A stretch of DNA of 6,626 nucleotides from Gammaproteobacteria bacterium (GTDB taxonomy: Bacteria > Pseudomonadota > Gammaproteobacteria > Pseudomonadales > Pseudomonadaceae). The notes under the pieces are model-generated. The model was not told the origin of the DNA, ran no database searches, and was given only the letters and a program-made list of their open reading frames with translations. Position 1 is the stretch's first letter, and each line of letters opens with the position of its first letter. Made by a program: the position numbers and the translations under genes. Shown piece by piece: positions 6,498 through 6,626 of this stretch. The stretch covers positions 1-6,626 of the forward strand of contig JAAZJF010000073.1 in the NCBI GenBank assembly GCA_012800475.1. Direction: 5' to 3'.

Positions 6498-6626
6498 ATG
6501 AAACTGAATAATAAAATCAGCGTTGTCACCGGCGCTGGACAAGGCATGGGTCGCACTATGGTGCAGTATTTTGTCGAGCAAGGCGCCATTGTGTACGCAG
6601 TGGATGTCAATGCTCAAGCGCTGGAA
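6498..6626 (+). CDS. short-chain dehydrogenase/reductase, N-terminal fragment (3' partial)
   Basis: Only the first 43 codons are visible before the window ends. They show the classical SDR start: a beta strand (ISVV), the nucleotide-binding TGxxxGxG motif at T11-G-A-G-Q-G-M-G18, a helix, and a second strand ending in D36 (YAVD). An acidic residue at that position is typical of NAD(H)-preferring members. The catalytic Ser-Tyr-Lys region lies outside. The spacing of 72 bases from the flavoprotein stop, without a visible terminator, allows co-transcription. In a steroid cluster a hydroxysteroid dehydrogenase or a ring/side-chain beta-oxidation dehydrogenase would fit, but the fragment does not identify the substrate. 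Confidence 0.88.
   Translation, partial: MKLNNKISVVTGAGQGMGRTMVQYFVEQGAIVYAVDVNAQALE

Noticed and set aside
6366..6617. Minus-strand open frames covering the flavoprotein-SDR gap
   Set aside because: They run through the well-supported SDR start and flavoprotein C terminus and have no SD or recognisable domain.
1..6626. Mobile elements, CRISPR arrays, tRNA or rRNA genes, or signs of recent insertion
   Set aside because: I saw no direct-repeat arrays, terminal inverted repeats, transposase-like frames, cloverleaf sequences or abrupt composition changes; the window is fully explained by metabolic genes on one strand.

Overview
The window reads as part of a steroid (sterol or bile-acid) degradation cluster from a Gram-negative bacterium. 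Moderate GC, tight same-strand packing and proteobacterial-style Shine-Dalgarno (SD) sites suggest a gammaproteobacterium. That placement is inference, because no taxonomic marker is present. All seven genes lie on the + strand.

Region 1 (1-4840) is one compact operon segment of five genes. In order they are: a ChsH2-like MaoC/DUF35 fusion (5' end outside the window), a ChsE1/FadE28-like acyl-CoA dehydrogenase subunit, a ChsH1-like MaoC hydratase subunit, an Ltp2-like thiolase-fold aldolase, and a ChsE2/FadE29-like acyl-CoA dehydrogenase subunit. Together they form a complete set for removing the last three side-chain carbons at C17. The dehydrogenase pair introduces a double bond into the pregnene-20-carboxyl-CoA side chain. 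The hydratase pair adds water to give the 17-hydroxy thioester. The aldolase, with the DUF35 domain of the ChsH2-like protein, releases a 17-ketosteroid and propionyl-CoA. This is the chemistry of the Mycobacterium tuberculosis igr operon, but here the genes are interleaved in a different order. Key residues are split between partners as expected for obligate hetero-oligomers.

Region 2 (4841-4940) holds a strong intrinsic terminator (11-bp perfect stem plus T-tract) and only 38 bp before the next start codon.

Region 3 (4941-6425) encodes a 494-residue FAD-dependent 3-ketosteroid dehydrogenase-like protein. Its residue pattern (Y320, Y467, S469) fits the Delta4-(5alpha)-dehydrogenase type, which would put the C4-C5 double bond into ring-saturated 3-ketosteroids. 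Region 4 (6426-6626) is a short gap followed by the first 43 codons of a short-chain dehydrogenase/reductase, cut by the window end; it could be a hydroxysteroid dehydrogenase.

The families are known and I do not see a wholly new system. The points most worth a second look are the interleaved order of the split subunits, the reciprocal loss of active-site residues in both pairs, and the very short promoter space after the terminator.
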